This document shows, one piece after another, positions 26,262-34,994 of a stretch of 46,029 bases of DNA (its first letter is position 1; every line of letters starts with the position of its first letter). The translations under genes were made by a program, and so were the position numbers. Source of the stretch: Mesorhizobium amorphae. GTDB taxonomy: Bacteria; Pseudomonadota; Alphaproteobacteria; Rhizobiales; Rhizobiaceae. Location of the stretch: NCBI RefSeq assembly GCF_014843845.1, contig NZ_JHQS01000002.1, forward strand, positions 1-46,029. The letters run 5' to 3'. The notes beneath the pieces are model-generated. The model did not search any database. It was not told where the DNA came from and saw only the letters and a program-made list of their open reading frames with translations.

Positions 26262-26441
26262 CTATCGACTTCTCAGCGCGTTAACCATCATAACATATCG
26301 GAACGGGTCAGAGCGGTAAAATATTAGGAAATGCGAATAAACGCGCCTGCCGTTTTGCCAGGACGCTTTCGGCGGATTTGGCGGTGGTGGATCGCCGGGC
26401 TGCCGCATGAGATGTTCGAACTCTTCCCAATCCGCTAGCAT
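26262..26441 (-). CDS. Doubtful small ORF (59 aa) between GT2 and exoX-like gene
   Basis: It begins with ATG 26441, 8 bases after the GT2 stop, and reads MLADWEEFEHLMRQPGDPPPP. No recognised family and no good ribosome site. Its position in line with GT2 and the exoX-like gene would fit a small operon member. Otherwise this is simply a 230-base spacer. Confidence 0.25.
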   Translation of the reverse strand: MLADWEEFEHLMRQPGDPPPPNPPKASWQNGRRVYSHFLIFYRSDPFRYVMMVNALRSR

Positions 26442-26449
26442 CTTCAAGG

Positions 26450-27406
26450 TCAGCAAAGTTTTTTGCGCATGACGCGGTAAAACAATAGCTTGGCTGCGCG
26501 GCGCACCTGCGGCTCCATGCCTGCAGGCAGGGCGCAGAGAAAAATGTAAACGTATACCCGCCAGGACAATGGATCGTGCAGTATCGCGCGAATGAGTAGG
26601 CGCGCTCCGCGTTTCTTTTCGCCTTGAGCCACGCAATCATTGCCGGCTTTTGCGTATAAACGCGCGTTGCGCCGCCGCGCGAGGTGCGCAAGCTCCGGCC
26701 GTCGGATGACCCATTCTCGCGTGAGGTGTTCAGCTACCGGCAGAAGCGCGTCGAGTCTGCGGGTTGTGTTTGAGCCATGACGCCGTTTGTAGACGAGTGC
26801 TCCGGCCACATGTTGAAATGTCCAGCGCTCGGCTACGCGCATGCAAAACTCTGTATCCTCGCCAACCCTTATTGTCTCGTTGAACAACCCGATATCTTCA
26901 ACAATCTCCCGCCGCATAACGATACTGGAAGGAACAATCGGCCCATCAAGCAGAAAATATGTCGCCAGCGTATCGGGTTGATCCGCGCGATAGCGGCCAA
27001 CGGCGACGGGCACAGCATCGGAAAGATCTGGAGCGGAAAAGTCGACTAAATCACCATAGACGAGAGCTGCCTTGCAGCCATTGTCGAAGGCGGTCAATTG
27101 ACGCTCAAGCTTGTCCTCAGCCCAGAAATCATCGCCGTCGAGAAATGCAATAAAATCACCGGTAGCATGTCTGATGGCAAGATTCCTCGCCGATGAAGGC
27201 CCAATGCCCGCCGTAGTCAGGACATAGATGCGCGGCTCCCGATCGACCAACGACGCAATCACTTCGGTCGAGCCGTCCGTCGAGCCATCATTGACAATGA
27301 TGATCTCTCTGATGCCGGCCGAAGCGGTCTGATTGATCACGCTTTCCACTGCCTGCACAATGAAGCGTTCCTCATTGTGGCATGTCAAGATGACCGAAAC
27401 ACTCAT
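26450..27406 (-). CDS. Family 2 glycosyltransferase
   Basis: 318 residues. VSVILTCHNEERFIVQAVES, VNDGSTDGST, FLDGDDFWAEDKLERQL and GEDTEFCMRVAE form a full GT-A core. The C-terminal region (about 255-318) has a hydrophobic stretch (WRVYVYIFLCALPAG) that may bind the membrane. ATG overlaps the Wzy stop as ATGA, so polymerase and transferase are translationally coupled. Confidence 0.92.
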   Translation of the reverse strand: MSVSVILTCHNEERFIVQAVESVINQTASAGIREIIIVNDGSTDGSTEVIASLVDREPRIYVLTTAGIGPSSARNLAIRHATGDFIAFLDGDDFWAEDKLERQLTAFDNGCKAALVYGDLVDFSAPDLSDAVPVAVGRYRADQPDTLATYFLLDGPIVPSSIVMRREIVEDIGLFNETIRVGEDTEFCMRVAERWTFQHVAGALVYKRRHGSNTTRRLDALLPVAEHLTREWVIRRPELAHLARRRNARLYAKAGNDCVAQGEKKRGARLLIRAILHDPLSWRVYVYIFLCALPAGMEPQVRRAAKLLFYRVMRKKLC

Positions 27407-28686
27407 CTTGTGCTTTCTGGCAAGGCGCGGCCAGGAAATCGAGGATGACTAGTGCTCGTCGGGTGGCTCCTCCGAGCCCTGTGCAATGCCAGGCAAAGCC
27501 CGTGCCGCGTCAATTCCGGCAGGAGCGAGACAAGGATAAGCGTGACGAAAGCACGTGTGCCGGAGGCTTCTGTTCCAACATAGAAAGCACAGGGAACAAG
27601 GATCACGAGGGGCAGAAGCCGTGCCTGGGCTGCTCCGATCAATTCGTGGAAAAGTGCCCAGCTTAAAACACGGCTTAACCGAAGCCATGCGGCGACCCAT
27701 ATCAGAATATAGAGGCTGAGCCCAATGATGCCGTTCTCGGTGAGTATGCGTTGAAACTCGCCATGGATTCCCAGCCGCAACTCGTCAGGAAGATGGCGGA
27801 ACTCAGTATCGATAATATTTTTGAATTGGTTCGTGCCCACGCCCATTAGTGGATGTTCGGAGATGAGCTGTCTGGACAAAGTGAAGGCAAACGAGCGCTG
27901 GACGTTGCTCGGCGTATCTCCAGGGGCATATTTCCCTTTTGCGGCCAGGTATTCGTACTGGCCCATGCTCAGCGGATCGAGCATGGTCTGCAATTGCTTC
28001 TCGATATAGGCGTTGTCGATGGTGGTCGATAGCACAAAAAGACCCACGAAGCCGGCGGCGATCGTCGGTACCATCGCAGCCAGCCTGCCGCGTGTCAGAA
28101 GCGCAGCGGTCAGAAAGAGATAAATCAAAAAAGCCTTTCGCTCCCCAGACAGCACGAGCAGGGGGAGTAGCCCTGCCCATGCAAACCAAAGGTTGCGCCG
28201 CTTGGCCCGGCTGGCGAAGAGCAGTAGCCCCGCAAGCGCAATTGGAAGGAAGGTGAACACGAGCCTTGGATCGAACAGATGTTTCCAACCGACCGAGTAG
28301 CCATGATCCACATGCCAGGCGATCGTATAGGCGAGGATCAGCACCATGCCGAAAAGCAAGATATTCACTGTCTGGTGTGTATCGAGCCGTCTGGCCTCCT
28401 GAGCGAGGACGAACGCAAAGGCGCCCACGGCGGACATCTGCAACAGCTCGCGCAAGCCGTTCTCTATGTCCACGCTTAAGGCCGAGACCATGTGCCAGCA
28501 CAAGAAGGGCAGGAGGAGTAGAAAACCGGCTGGAAAAGCCAAACCTCGCCAACGCCCCGTCGTCAGGCCAATGATGAGCGACAGCAATGTGATCAGCTCG
28601 AACGGACGCAGCAATACAAGACCCGTCTCGAGCCTGATTGGCAGGAAAAGGCTTAGTATCGCGAATGTGAGGAGATAACGCATCAT
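27403..28686 (-). CDS. O-antigen ligase/polymerase family protein (Wzy-like)
   Basis: 427 residues with 10-12 membrane helices. The large periplasmic loop (about 230-320) contains SEHPLMGVGTNQF and IHGEFQRILTENGIIG, the family signature with arginine and histidine residues needed for polymerisation. It should join flipped repeat units in the periplasm. Starts at MM (28686 or 28683). The last 40 residues are basic and hydrophilic. It has Wzx about 2.4 kb upstream on the same strand, with the GH16 gene between. Confidence 0.9.
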   Translation of the reverse strand: MMRYLLTFAILSLFLPIRLETGLVLLRPFELITLLSLIIGLTTGRWRGLAFPAGFLLLLPFLCWHMVSALSVDIENGLRELLQMSAVGAFAFVLAQEARRLDTHQTVNILLFGMVLILAYTIAWHVDHGYSVGWKHLFDPRLVFTFLPIALAGLLLFASRAKRRNLWFAWAGLLPLLVLSGERKAFLIYLFLTAALLTRGRLAAMVPTIAAGFVGLFVLSTTIDNAYIEKQLQTMLDPLSMGQYEYLAAKGKYAPGDTPSNVQRSFAFTLSRQLISEHPLMGVGTNQFKNIIDTEFRHLPDELRLGIHGEFQRILTENGIIGLSLYILIWVAAWLRLSRVLSWALFHELIGAAQARLLPLVILVPCAFYVGTEASGTRAFVTLILVSLLPELTRHGLCLALHRARRSHPTSTSHPRFPGRALPESTR

Positions 28687-28948
28687 AGCCCCACGCGGCG
28701 CGATATCCTTTTAACATGTTCTCTCTCCCGGAGACAGAATCTTGTTGGTATGCCGGCGGGCGGAGAAGATTTTGCGCCGTTTCATTGGTGTGTCGACGAC
28801 GAAAGGGGCGGTGAGCCCATGACAGCGCAGCCAGCGATGAAGGTCTGCGTCTTCCAATGTCCAACGGTGCCTTCGAGCGTAGGGTAGAACTCATCAGGTA
28901 GTCGACGGAGAGTGATGGCGCATCGTTACGGTGCGCAGTCGATGCGGC
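28687..28948. other. Intergenic between Wzy and GH16 genes
   Basis: 262 bases. A minus-strand frame of about 50 codons (HRWTLEDADLHRWLRCHGL, stop near 28711) reads as possible protein but lacks a start and a family. No promoter or terminator is clear. Confidence 0.3.
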
Positions 28949-31069
28949 CTAGCCGACGGTCTCGCTTTCCGGGGTCCAGGCTTCTGGCTGGTCGAGCACA
29001 GAGACTGCGCGAACATGGCAGCGAATCTTATGCCCCATATCCTGCGAGCCGAGCTCATACCCTTTGCCGGTTTCGCCCACGATCGGAACGCCGTCACGAT
29101 ACCAGAGACATTCTATTTGCGACGCAACCACGTTAGGTACGACGGTCAACGCTTGGCTGGGTGAAGCCCGGCCCGACAAGGTCGGCAATGCGCTGAAACC
29201 CGGCGGGACCCTAGCCAGATCCGTTTCCGTCTGCCGGACCCTTATATAGTCAATGACCATGTCATACGTCTGCGACGGGTCCGGTTGAGCACGCCCCTTG
29301 TTTTGATCGTAAGCGAAATCCACCATGATGTATTTTTTCGCTGCGAGTTCCGGGCTCGTCGGAACACGCGCCACTTCCAAGCCATCGATCACGAAATAGC
29401 TATAATCATCCTCGATCTGGGCGTACCAAGTATGAAATTCGCCATCGTATATGTCGATTGTCGCTGGAAAGCCATTTGATGGATCGACTTGATAGCCGGC
29501 TATCTTCCGATGCACGCCACCTGTCGCGATTTGTGGATCTGCATAACCGAGTTTGGGTTTGTGCACGTGCTGGCTTATGTTGATGTAGGCCCCATTGAGA
29601 CCATCATATTCCCAAAAGTCAGTCTCAAGCCGATTGCGCGTCCTCCAGAACAGATGCTCTTTGCCATACGCCCAAAAAGCAGGAAAAAATCCGGGGCGGG
29701 GCGCTGCGATCTTTGGAAGTCTGGCGCGGATCTCAAAGATTCCCTTTCCCCAACACCGCCCTTGGCCATTGTTGTTCACTGAAGAGAACGCACCTGTTCT
29801 CCAGCGGCCCTTATGTAAGAGCCGGAGCGCCAGCGTGTGGCTGGCGGCGTCGTGCACATATGAGGAAGGCGACCCCGAGATCCGCTGGGCATTGGCGTCA
29901 ACGCCGACATTCGCCAAAGAGGTCGGCGCATACCAGATGCTGGCTTGGGCACCTTTGGAATCATCGACAACCGTGTTGGAATCGAAATCATCAAAAAAAA
30001 CCGTTGTGTAACCGCGGATCGGTGGCGCCGCCTCTCCACGATGAGCATATCGCTCATTGCCGATGCCTGCCCAGGACTCCCACGAGACTGAGTCGAATGC
30101 GTAACGTGCCGGTTTGTTGTTCGCATCCACGGATGAAGGAGGGCGCTGGCGATAGGGATGATCGCTGGGCAGGGCGGATTGCCGGCCGACGCGCCACATG
30201 CCCCATCCCATCAGCATGTCGATCAGCGAGTCATCTAGTTCGCTTTGCCCGATGATGACGCAGTCGATCGCCACATCGGCCCTCATCGGATTGATCACAT
30301 CGCCCATGAAGCTCTCCGATTTCATCCGGTTGGGTGCCAATGCATAAATCGTCTGACCGGCCGTCTTGACCCCATTCACCACGGCCTGCATCACGAATCC
30401 GCGGCGGTACCCGACCATCACATTCCAGCCGCCAAAGTCCGTCGAGCATTTCCCTTCCTCGCTCTTGATCTTGCCATCATCGACCTGTGAAGCGAACGTG
30501 CCTGATGATGGCCTGAAGCAGACCCGCGGCTGGCGGTGCACCGAACCACCCTCGGCGCCATTGACGCACAAAACAGAAACGTTGTTCGCATCGGCGTTGG
30601 CTGCGGAATCGCACCGGGCGATCACGAGCCACCAGCGGTGAAGGTATGGGGCGTCGTTATCGGCGGGCCAAGTCAATGCCTGTTTCGTGCCCTTCTCGAA
30701 GACGACGCCACGACTATTCGGAAGCCTTGTCGGGCACAGAGAGGGCTCGGCCTGCACCGCAGCCACGGGCTTCACGCCGCCGGATTGCCACGAGGAGACC
30801 TCGCCTTCGGCCAGATCCTCCTGATACCAGGATTTCACGATCATCTCCGGGAACAGATCTGGATGCCAAAGTTGCGAGCCCTGGTCCGGACCGGCGGCGA
30901 GAGCATCGCGTCCTGGGCGACCGGAAGCCGTCAGCAGAAGGGCGGCGCATGCGCCGCGCGCCAGATCCCGGCGGGAAATGCGGCTGGTCATCGTCGTGGT
31001 GCCGGCACGGGATTCTGCCGCGGACACCCGCTGCCAACCATTGCGCTTCTTCAGACTCGGTACATTCAT
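28949..31069 (-). CDS. Tat-exported family 16 glycoside hydrolase with extra N- and C-terminal domains
   Basis: 706 residues. The twin-arginine motif SRRDLARG (32-39) precedes a hydrophobic stretch, so Tat export is expected. A lectin-like N-terminal region (about 65-340) is followed by a GH16 domain (about 355-615) with the active-site ETDFWE (E482, D484, E487). A C-terminal Ig/BIG-like domain (about 625-706) ends in CHVRAVSVLDQPEAW. GH16 enzymes such as ExoK cut beta-glucan-type EPS, setting polymer length. GAGGA at 7-base spacing supports ATG 31069, though MTSRISRRDL (30991) is an alternative. Sequence similarity of the first domain is not recognised. Confidence 0.88.
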   Translation of the reverse strand: MNVPSLKKRNGWQRVSAAESRAGTTTMTSRISRRDLARGACAALLLTASGRPGRDALAAGPDQGSQLWHPDLFPEMIVKSWYQEDLAEGEVSSWQSGGVKPVAAVQAEPSLCPTRLPNSRGVVFEKGTKQALTWPADNDAPYLHRWWLVIARCDSAANADANNVSVLCVNGAEGGSVHRQPRVCFRPSSGTFASQVDDGKIKSEEGKCSTDFGGWNVMVGYRRGFVMQAVVNGVKTAGQTIYALAPNRMKSESFMGDVINPMRADVAIDCVIIGQSELDDSLIDMLMGWGMWRVGRQSALPSDHPYRQRPPSSVDANNKPARYAFDSVSWESWAGIGNERYAHRGEAAPPIRGYTTVFFDDFDSNTVVDDSKGAQASIWYAPTSLANVGVDANAQRISGSPSSYVHDAASHTLALRLLHKGRWRTGAFSSVNNNGQGRCWGKGIFEIRARLPKIAAPRPGFFPAFWAYGKEHLFWRTRNRLETDFWEYDGLNGAYINISQHVHKPKLGYADPQIATGGVHRKIAGYQVDPSNGFPATIDIYDGEFHTWYAQIEDDYSYFVIDGLEVARVPTSPELAAKKYIMVDFAYDQNKGRAQPDPSQTYDMVIDYIRVRQTETDLARVPPGFSALPTLSGRASPSQALTVVPNVVASQIECLWYRDGVPIVGETGKGYELGSQDMGHKIRCHVRAVSVLDQPEAWTPESETVG

Positions 31070-31123
31070 GATTCATCCTCGGATGGGCGGCCGGTGATGC
31101 GGCGAGAATGCAGCTACATTGAA

Positions 31124-32644
31124 CTATGCAAATCTGACCCATTTCGCGTTCTTGGACGTCAGCGTTTGCAGGACTTCCGCACCATACTTCCCGAAGAGGA
31201 GCGACGCTCTCAGATAAAGAGTAACGCCAGACAATGTGCCTATAATGAGAAGACCGGTCGCGAGCACTAGATAGTCGGGCAATCCGGCAAGCAGCATTTT
31301 GACCGCCAAGCCAGTGGCGAAGACCACGGCGGCAAATGCGAGAGGTGGTACATGGACGAGCGCGAAATCCAGAACTGACAATCCCGTCATCCGACAACTG
31401 ACCGCCGCATAAAGGAAGAAACTCGTCGCAATGGCGCCGGACACTGCAAAGGCGACCGCGTTCACGCCGTGGGGCGCCGAGAAGAATGCGGATGCAGTGA
31501 TAAGGGCCATGTAAATGAATTGCATCAAGGCCGTTCGGTAACTTCGACCTGTGGCTAGCGTCACGGCTCCGCATACTTTGTAACCGACGCGGAAATAGAT
31601 TACGGCAGAGAATGCGACCATAGGAGCAACGGCGCCGATCCAGTTCTGGCCGAGGACCGTCAGGACAAGCTCTTTCGCAAAACAGCATAGAAACGCGCTG
31701 GTCGGCAGGGCAAGCGCCGCCGTCAAAGCATAACCCTTAAGCTGAGCTGTGCGGAGCCTCACCTTGTCGTGATGAACCTTTGACAGCAGGGGGAAGACCA
31801 CACTCTTGTTCAGATCGCCGAACAGATTTGCCGGCATCGCGATCAGATAAAATGCTCGCGAATAGATGCCCAGTTCCGAGGTGCCGATCAAGCGCGCGAC
31901 AATAACATTGTCGATATATTTGGCGGCGAAGCTCGATATACCTGCCAGCGAATAGCCCAGGCTCTGGCTGCGGATATCGCGGTAGGACTGCATGTCGAAA
32001 CGAGGACCCACGAGATAGTCCCTGGCAATGAAGAAATAGATGCCGGCCAGGATGAATGCCTCGGCCATGTACGCGACCACCAAGGCCCAATAGCTGAGGC
32101 CAAAATAGGCAAGCGGAATGGCTAGGCCGACATTGGAAGCAATCCAGGCGACCAGCCTCGCTATGGAGGATATTTTGAATTTCAGATGCCGTGACAAAAT
32201 GGCCTCGGCGGTCAGATTGAACGCGTTCGCAATCATCATCACCGCAAGGATGCGCGAAACGAGAACCAATTCCGGCACATGAAGAAAATCGGCAATCTGC
32301 TCTGCAAACACCCATTGAAGCAAGCCGAGGATAAGAGCGATTGTCAGCGATAAGGAAACTATGGTTCCGATATGGCGCTCTTCGATGTCCGCTCGCTGTA
32401 CCAAGACCTGCGACATGCCAAGGTTGGCAATGTTACTGCCGATGGCCACGATGATCAGCGCAGCGCCAACAATACCGTACTCTAGGGGGGAAAGCAGGCG
32501 CGCGAGAACGGCCGTGACCAGGACATTCAACAAGGTTCGAGCAAGCAATGCGGTACCTGCCCACGAGAGGCCCATGGCTGCCCTTCGTGTCAGCTTCCTA
32601 TGTTCAGCTATTTGGTCCAAGTTGACATGACCCAGACTGTCCAA
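31124..32644 (-). CDS. Lipopolysaccharide/EPS flippase (Wzx-like, MOP superfamily)
   Basis: 506 residues with 12-14 membrane helices. The pattern LSWAGTALLARTLLNVLVTA then LARLLSPLEYGIVGAA is typical of the polysaccharide flippases near WzxC/ExoT. It should flip the undecaprenyl-linked repeat unit. The start is uncertain: TTG 32644 overlaps the upstream GT4 by 41 bases and has no ribosome site; ATG 32575 has AAGGG upstream and a 28-base gap. The cytoplasmic helix before the first membrane segment would be shortened by the later start. Confidence 0.92.
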   Translation of the reverse strand: MDSLGHVNLDQIAEHRKLTRRAAMGLSWAGTALLARTLLNVLVTAVLARLLSPLEYGIVGAALIIVAIGSNIANLGMSQVLVQRADIEERHIGTIVSLSLTIALILGLLQWVFAEQIADFLHVPELVLVSRILAVMMIANAFNLTAEAILSRHLKFKISSIARLVAWIASNVGLAIPLAYFGLSYWALVVAYMAEAFILAGIYFFIARDYLVGPRFDMQSYRDIRSQSLGYSLAGISSFAAKYIDNVIVARLIGTSELGIYSRAFYLIAMPANLFGDLNKSVVFPLLSKVHHDKVRLRTAQLKGYALTAALALPTSAFLCCFAKELVLTVLGQNWIGAVAPMVAFSAVIYFRVGYKVCGAVTLATGRSYRTALMQFIYMALITASAFFSAPHGVNAVAFAVSGAIATSFFLYAAVSCRMTGLSVLDFALVHVPPLAFAAVVFATGLAVKMLLAGLPDYLVLATGLLIIGTLSGVTLYLRASLLFGKYGAEVLQTLTSKNAKWVRFA

Positions 32645-33803
32645 TTGGTCGGCGACGCTTCAGTGCATGCAAGCGAGCTGCAATATCGTCAGCTATTTTT
32701 CTCGCCCACGCTTCGCGGGTGAATTCACATTGCATTCGCCGTCTCGCGTTCTCCCCAAGCCGCCTCCGCAACTCTTTATTGTCGCGCAATTGAGTCAGCG
32801 CGCGGGTCCAGTCCATAAGGTCGTCCGGGGAGCAAAGGAGGGCGGTTTCGTCGGCCGTAAATATCTCTCGCAAAACCGGCAGATCGCTGCACAGAATGGC
32901 TTTTCCATGCGCCATGTATTCGAATGCCTTCAAGGGCGACATCCAGTCCGCGAGGTTCGTCGTATTGTTGTCGACACCTCGCACAACCCGCTGATAGGGC
33001 GCGAGCACCACGTCGAATGCCGCCAGGAACGACGAGATCCGGGCATGTGGCACATATCCGTGAAAGACAATATTTCTCTCGGATTTTGCCCGAGCCCGCC
33101 ATTGGTCGATGTCACGCTGCGCCCCACCGACGATATGAAAGGTGGCCCAAGGGCAGGCTTGCGCAAGAGGAAGTATGACCTCCATTCCTTTTCCGGGATA
33201 GAGTTGCCCTGCATATCCGACATTGAAATTCCCGCAGAGCGGGATCGCGTCTTCCTCCGGCGTTGAAACGAGATTGCCACCGAGCGGCATGGACAGGATG
33301 CGACCTGATAGCTCGGGCCACCGGCTTTCAATGTGTTTCCTCAACGCTTCGCTGATGACAACGAGCGAAAGAAGGTTTTTCGACTTCGCCAAGTTGTCGA
33401 AGCGCCTGATGACGGCCTGGTGCTCGGTATCAATCGAGCTATGCAGTTCCAGCACTGTCGGAACGCCGGCCGCAACCGTAGCCCTGGCAACGGAGATCGA
33501 CCGTGTGATCACGGCATCGCGCGCCGTCAGCCATGCAAGCAACGACACGGCACCGCCAAAGGCGAGCTTTCGGGCTGGAATATGATCGAATGGTATGTGC
33601 CACAAACCAAAACGACGCTCTGGATCGTAGGCCTTCCTGATTTCGCCCCACTTGTTGGTGCCGGGTCGATCAAGGGGAATTGCAAGGACGGTTCTGCAGC
33701 CGATTGCTTGGAACGCGCTGCATGCCTTCACGACCTGTACGGCGTTTGCCGCCTGGCTCGGAATAGGCACGGGATGCGCATAGACAAGCTTCAAATTACT
33801 CAT
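32604..33803 (-). CDS. Family 4 glycosyltransferase (paralogue of the one at 39485)
   Basis: 399 residues from ATG 33803 (MSNLKLVYAHPVPIPSQAAN); five more residues are possible from 33818. VGYAGQLYPGKGMEVI, VLAPYQR, WMSPLKAFEYMAHGKAI and SDLPVLREIF form the donor-binding half with the E-x7-E-like position. The GT4 at 39485 shares nearly the same blocks, in the same order, so they are paralogues with divergent N-terminal halves, implying a common donor and different acceptors. The stop overlaps the flippase frame. Confidence 0.9.
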   Translation of the reverse strand: MSNLKLVYAHPVPIPSQAANAVQVVKACSAFQAIGCRTVLAIPLDRPGTNKWGEIRKAYDPERRFGLWHIPFDHIPARKLAFGGAVSLLAWLTARDAVITRSISVARATVAAGVPTVLELHSSIDTEHQAVIRRFDNLAKSKNLLSLVVISEALRKHIESRWPELSGRILSMPLGGNLVSTPEEDAIPLCGNFNVGYAGQLYPGKGMEVILPLAQACPWATFHIVGGAQRDIDQWRARAKSERNIVFHGYVPHARISSFLAAFDVVLAPYQRVVRGVDNNTTNLADWMSPLKAFEYMAHGKAILCSDLPVLREIFTADETALLCSPDDLMDWTRALTQLRDNKELRRRLGENARRRMQCEFTREAWARKIADDIAARLHALKRRRPIGQSGSCQLGPNS

Positions 33804-33851
33804 TCCTTTGGCGCCCAATCACCGTTTCCGCGGTCACTTCATCAAGCACCG

Positions 33852-34994
33852 TCATTGAAACCGGTTTGCCGCCTGCAGCAGCAGTCGGCGTATTCCGCTG
33901 GCGCGTGCAAAATCGAGAGGCCATGAGAGAAATGGCAGCCGCCCGCGCACCAACGACGCCGCCCGTATGAGAACGCGTTCCAGGCGGAAGGAGACCTGGC
34001 GCTGAACGGCCTGGTAGTGGAATTCGATCTCTCGCTTGTTTTTGAGCGAAAGTCCTGGATAGGGTTGCCAGGACGCCCTGGCCGCTTCGAGGTTGAACTG
34101 TGGAAAGGGCGGCAGAGTAAATTCGGTTCGCAGACGCTCCATCGACGGTTCCAGCATCGAAAGGAGCTCGGCCCTTTTATCGGGTGAGAGATATTCGTGA
34201 TTGTTGTTGGGGCTTGCTATTCTCTGGTCTACTGCTGCAAAGATCCTACGTTCCAATTTGCGCTCGGAATATCGAATATGTTCATTTCTACACCGCTTAT
34301 ATTCCAGGAGATCTCGGCTTAGCCGCTCATTGGCACGAAGATTCGGTTTTGTGAAAGAGGAGATATCCTCAATTCCGAGAACATGCCGCACGAAATCATT
34401 GATCAGATTCGGCAGAGCCGCTTCGTAAGGGCGCACCGAGCAAGCGGTGCTCCCAAAGACATCGCGCCAGATCGATAGGTAACGATGATAGTCAAGCATG
34501 TCATAAACTATGCTGAGAAAGTCGCCAACATCGCCGCTAAACAGAGCGCCCTTCTTTACATTTTGATTGTAAAGGGACTCAAGATAACAATCTGGCCTTC
34601 GTACGTAGCAAATTATATGGCATTCCACGTGGGCAGGAATAGCGGCGTGCAGACGCTCAATGAGACTGCGCTCTTTCGCAAGGACCTCCGCGCTCGTTTT
34701 CTGGGTGTGGAAGCATTCCAGATACCGCACCATAGCATAAAGATTTTCGGAGCTTGCGATGATTGTATCGCCTCCGTCTTGCTCTGCCTTTCTCAAAATC
34801 TCAAGAATGAAATTCCGGAGTCTCTCTTGCCCATCTACCAAAGGTGCGTTCACAAGACTATTGCAATGGAACTCGTGTGCTGGTGACGCGTAGTACATGC
34901 CATGCTCGCCCAATCCTTTTCCGTTTGCGTAAAGGAATTGCTGCAGCGCCGTGCTCCCTGTCTTATGCGTGCCGATATGGAGGATGAGCCTCAT
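33852..34994 (-). CDS. Sulfotransferase family protein
   Basis: 380 residues. The N-terminus LHIGTHKTGSTALQQF is the 5'-phosphosulfate loop, and ICYVRRPDCYLESLY (about 128-142) matches the 3'-phosphate site with Arg and a downstream serine, of PAPS-dependent sulfotransferases. It should place sulfate on a sugar of the polymer or of a lipid intermediate. Sulfated surface sugars occur in some rhizobia (NodH, LpsS). No PAPS synthesis genes are in the window. Its stop lies 48 bases before the GT4 start at 33803, and its ATG overlaps the upstream stop. Confidence 0.82.
   Translation of the reverse strand: MRLILHIGTHKTGSTALQQFLYANGKGLGEHGMYYASPAHEFHCNSLVNAPLVDGQERLRNFILEILRKAEQDGGDTIIASSENLYAMVRYLECFHTQKTSAEVLAKERSLIERLHAAIPAHVECHIICYVRRPDCYLESLYNQNVKKGALFSGDVGDFLSIVYDMLDYHRYLSIWRDVFGSTACSVRPYEAALPNLINDFVRHVLGIEDISSFTKPNLRANERLSRDLLEYKRCRNEHIRYSERKLERRIFAAVDQRIASPNNNHEYLSPDKRAELLSMLEPSMERLRTEFTLPPFPQFNLEAARASWQPYPGLSLKNKREIEFHYQAVQRQVSFRLERVLIRAASLVRGRLPFLSWPLDFARASGIRRLLLQAANRFQ

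Noticed and set aside
27803..28894. 363-codon minus-strand frame
   Set aside because: Frame shadow of the Wzy gene; no domain and cross-reads into spacer.
30714..31688. 324-codon minus-strand frame spanning GH16 and Wzx ends
   Set aside because: Crosses two well-supported genes on the same strand in a wrong frame.
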